DNA of 29,474 nt from JAMHWF01 sp964371405. GTDB lineage: Bacteria; Pseudomonadota; Gammaproteobacteria; Burkholderiales; Burkholderiaceae_C. Positions 25,805 through 29,474 of this stretch are shown here, one piece after another. The notes beneath the pieces were generated by a model. It was not told where the DNA came from. It made no database searches and saw only the letters and a list, made by a program, of their open reading frames with translations. A program made the translations under genes and the position numbers. The DNA is taken from contig CAYJLV010000048.1 in NCBI GenBank assembly GCA_964371405.1, positions 1 through 29,474 of the forward strand, written 5' to 3'. Within the stretch, counting starts at the first letter, position 1; every line of letters starts with the position of its first letter.

Positions 25805-27864
25805 GGGCGAGCCGCGCGGCGCGCGCCGCCGATCCCTACCTCTGGCTCGAAAAGGTGGACAGCGCCCGCGCGCTGGCGTGGGTGCGCGAGCGCAACGCCG
25901 CCACGCTGGCGCTGCTGCGCGCCGAGCCCGGCTACGAGGCGACGCGCGCCGCGCTGCTCGACGCCCTCGACTCGAGCGACCGCATCCCGACAATCACGCG
26001 CCGCGGCGACCTCGTCTACAACTTCTGGCAGGACGAGACCCACAAGCGCGGCCTGTGGCGCCGCACGACGCTGGCCGACTACGCGAATGCCGATCCGGCG
26101 TGGGAGCCGGTGCTCGACCTCGACGCGCTCGGCGCGGCCGAGCGGCGCAGCTGGGTGTGGGACGGTGCGCAGGCGTTCGGCCCGCAGTACCGGCGCTGCC
26201 TCGTGTCGCTGTCCGACGGCGGGGCCGACGCCGTCGTCGTGCGCGAGTTCGATCTGGTCGACAAGCGCTTCGTCGATGGCGGCTTCGTGCTGCCCGAGGC
26301 GAAAACGGACGTCGACTGGTGCGACGCCGACACGATCTACGTCGCCACCGACTTCGGCCCCGGCTCGCTGACCGAATCGGGCTACCCGCGCGTGATCAAG
26401 CGCTGGACGCGCGGCACGCCGCTGGCCGACGCCGTGACCGTGTTCGAGGGCGAGATCGAGGACGTGTCGGTGTGGGTGACGGTCGATCGCACGCCGGGGT
26501 TCGAGCGCACCGTGTTCGGCCGCTCGCTCGATTTCTACAACGACCGCTGCTTCCTGCTCGAAGGCGGCGCGCTCGTCGCGATCGACAAGCCGGCCGACGC
26601 CGGCCTGAGCTTCGAGCGCGACTGGCTGCTGCTCGAGTTGCGCAGCGACTGGGACGCGGGCGGCGTGCTCCACCGCAACGGCTCGCTGCTCACGGCGCCC
26701 GCTGCCGGCTACCTGCGCGGCGAGCGGCGCCTGCACTGCCTGTTCGAGCCGACGCCGACCTGCTCGCTGGGCGACTTCGACGCGACGCGCTCGCACCTGC
26801 TGCTGACGCTGATCGACGACGTGGCCAGCCGCGTCGAAGAGCTGCACTGGGACGGCGCCGCATGGCAACGCCGCGCGGTGCCGGTGCCGCCCTTCGGCGC
26901 GATCGAGATCGACAGCCTGCACGACCCGCTGATCGAGGGAGACCCGCTGGGCGACGCTTACCTCGTGGACTGCACCGACTTCCTGACGCCCGACGCGCTG
27001 TGGCTGGCGAGCGCAGGCGGCGACGAGCGCCGCCTGCTCAAACAGCGCCACGGCCTGTTCGACGCGAGCGGCATGCGCGCCGAGCAGCGCTTCGCGACCT
27101 CGGCCGACGGCACGCGTGTACCCTATTTCGTCGTGTGGCCGAAAGCTGCGCGCGCCGACGGCGCGAACCCGGTGCTGCTTTACGGCTACGGCGGCTTCGA
27201 GGAAGCGCTGCAGCCGTGGTACTCGGCCGCGTTCGGCCGCGCCTGGTATGCGCAGGGCGGCGTGTTCGTCGTCGCCAATACGCGCGGCGGCGGCGAGTAC
27301 GGCCCGGCCTGGCACCAGGCGGCGACGAAGGCGGGCAAGCAGCGCAGCTTCGACGACTTCATCGCCGTCGCCGAAGACCTGGTGCGCAGTGGCGTCACCG
27401 TGCCGCAGCGCCTGGGCATCATGGGCGGCAGCAACGGCGGCCTGCTCGTCGCCGCCGTCGCGCTGCAGCGCCCCGAGCTGTTCGGCGCCGTCGTCTGCCA
27501 GGTGCCGCTGCTCGACATGCGGCGCTACCACCGGCTGCTCGCGGGCGCCTCGTGGATGGCCGAGTACGGCGACCCGGAGGATGCTGCCGACTGGGCCTCG
27601 ATCGCGCGCTGGTCGCCGTATCACAACCTGCGACCCGATCTGCGCTACCCGCCGCTGCTGTTCACGACCTCGACGCGCGACGACCGCGTGCACCCCGGCC
27701 ATGCGCGCAAGATGGCGGCGCTCATGCTCGAGCAGGGCCACGACGTGCTGTACTACGAGAACATCGAAGGCGGCCACGGCGGCGCGGCCGACCACGAGCA
27801 GCAGGCCGTCGTCGAGGCGCTCGAGTTCGCGTTCCTGTGGCGCACGCTGCGCCGCCCGGGTTGA
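25801..27864 (+). CDS. Prolyl oligopeptidase family (S9) serine peptidase
   Basis: 687 residues. The start ATG overlaps the gshB stop by 4 bases, which supports it. It opens DPYLWLEKVDSARALAWVRERNAATL, the N-terminal signature of S9A prolyl oligopeptidases. Residues about 60-410 should form the beta-propeller; the alpha/beta-hydrolase domain follows. The catalytic triad can be placed: Ser544 in GGSNGGLL, an Asp at 627/628 in TSTRDDRVHP, and His659 in EGGHGG. Upstream blocks VLLYGYGGFEEALQPWYSAAFGRAW and ANTRGGGEYGPAWHQAA supply the oxyanion and substrate pocket. No signal peptide is visible, so it is probably cytoplasmic and acts on short peptides. A 16-bp gap separates it from the ABC-F gene, so they are likely one unit. 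Confidence 0.92.
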   Translation: MRASRAARAADPYLWLEKVDSARALAWVRERNAATLALLRAEPGYEATRAALLDALDSSDRIPTITRRGDLVYNFWQDETHKRGLWRRTTLADYANADPAWEPVLDLDALGAAERRSWVWDGAQAFGPQYRRCLVSLSDGGADAVVVREFDLVDKRFVDGGFVLPEAKTDVDWCDADTIYVATDFGPGSLTESGYPRVIKRWTRGTPLADAVTVFEGEIEDVSVWVTVDRTPGFERTVFGRSLDFYNDRCFLLEGGALVAIDKPADAGLSFERDWLLLELRSDWDAGGVLHRNGSLLTAPAAGYLRGERRLHCLFEPTPTCSLGDFDATRSHLLLTLIDDVASRVEELHWDGAAWQRRAVPVPPFGAIEIDSLHDPLIEGDPLGDAYLVDCTDFLTPDALWLASAGGDERRLLKQRHGLFDASGMRAEQRFATSADGTRVPYFVVWPKAARADGANPVLLYGYGGFEEALQPWYSAAFGRAWYAQGGVFVVANTRGGGEYGPAWHQAATKAGKQRSFDDFIAVAEDLVRSGVTVPQRLGIMGGSNGGLLVAAVALQRPELFGAVVCQVPLLDMRRYHRLLAGASWMAEYGDPEDAADWASIARWSPYHNLRPDLRYPPLLFTTSTRDDRVHPGHARKMAALMLEQGHDVLYYENIEGGHGGAADHEQQAVVEALEFAFLWRTLRRPG

Positions 27865-27880
27865 GAACCGCTGAACCGCG

Positions 27881-29474
<1,594 letters not shown>

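Overview
The window is GC-rich chromosomal DNA of a betaproteobacterium, most likely order Burkholderiales (Rubrivivax/Leptothrix/Ideonella-like). The reasons are very strong G/C third-position bias, a PhaM-type PHB granule protein, a DUF3567 protein, methionine synthase split into two genes with an S-adenosylhomocysteine (SAH) riboswitch, and the ATP-grasp-type GshA typical of that order. The genus is inferred only. No tRNA, rRNA, CRISPR array, insertion sequence or phage gene was seen. Every gene appears intact apart from the two cut by the window edges.

Layout. 1-3024 (minus strand): the 5' part of a GlcD-like FAD oxidase, a DUF4124 envelope protein, a FIST sensor protein and phaM; phaM and the FIST gene are 10 bp apart. 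3223-6969 (plus): a DUF3108 protein, a DUF3567 protein and a two-domain AAA+ ATPase of unknown function. 7013-11466: methionine synthase as two genes, the homocysteine-methyltransferase half and the folate/B12/reactivation half. They are separated by a lipoprotein gene on the opposite strand; the second half carries the SAH riboswitch. 11672-14919: a DUF1800 lipoprotein and a Tat-exported DUF1501 protein, a two-gene operon. 15025-17150: a glycine-zipper membrane protein facing comM (natural transformation helicase).

17323-19959: a nitrogen operon with a good sigma-54 promoter, a TorF-family porin, glnK, amtB and a strong intrinsic terminator. 20080-27864: a HIT protein, gshA, kup, a kinase-fold protein on the minus strand, gshB and a prolyl-oligopeptidase-family peptidase that overlaps gshB by 4 bp. 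Both glutathione synthesis genes flank a potassium importer here. 27881 to the right edge: a Uup-type ABC-F ATPase, cut by the window end.

Gene density is high. The longest stretches without a gene are 17151-17407 (sigma-54 promoter region), 11467-11671 (one hairpin, no clear promoter) and 3025-3222 (a -10-like box and a 19-bp inverted repeat). None exceeds 300 bases. The clearest regulatory signals are the SAH riboswitch, the sigma-54 promoter and the terminator after amtB. The main unexplained items are the AAA+ ATPase, the kinase-fold protein lacking the catalytic aspartate, the paired hairpin repeats after kup and the DUF1800/DUF1501 pair. I did not see a clearly new multi-gene system.
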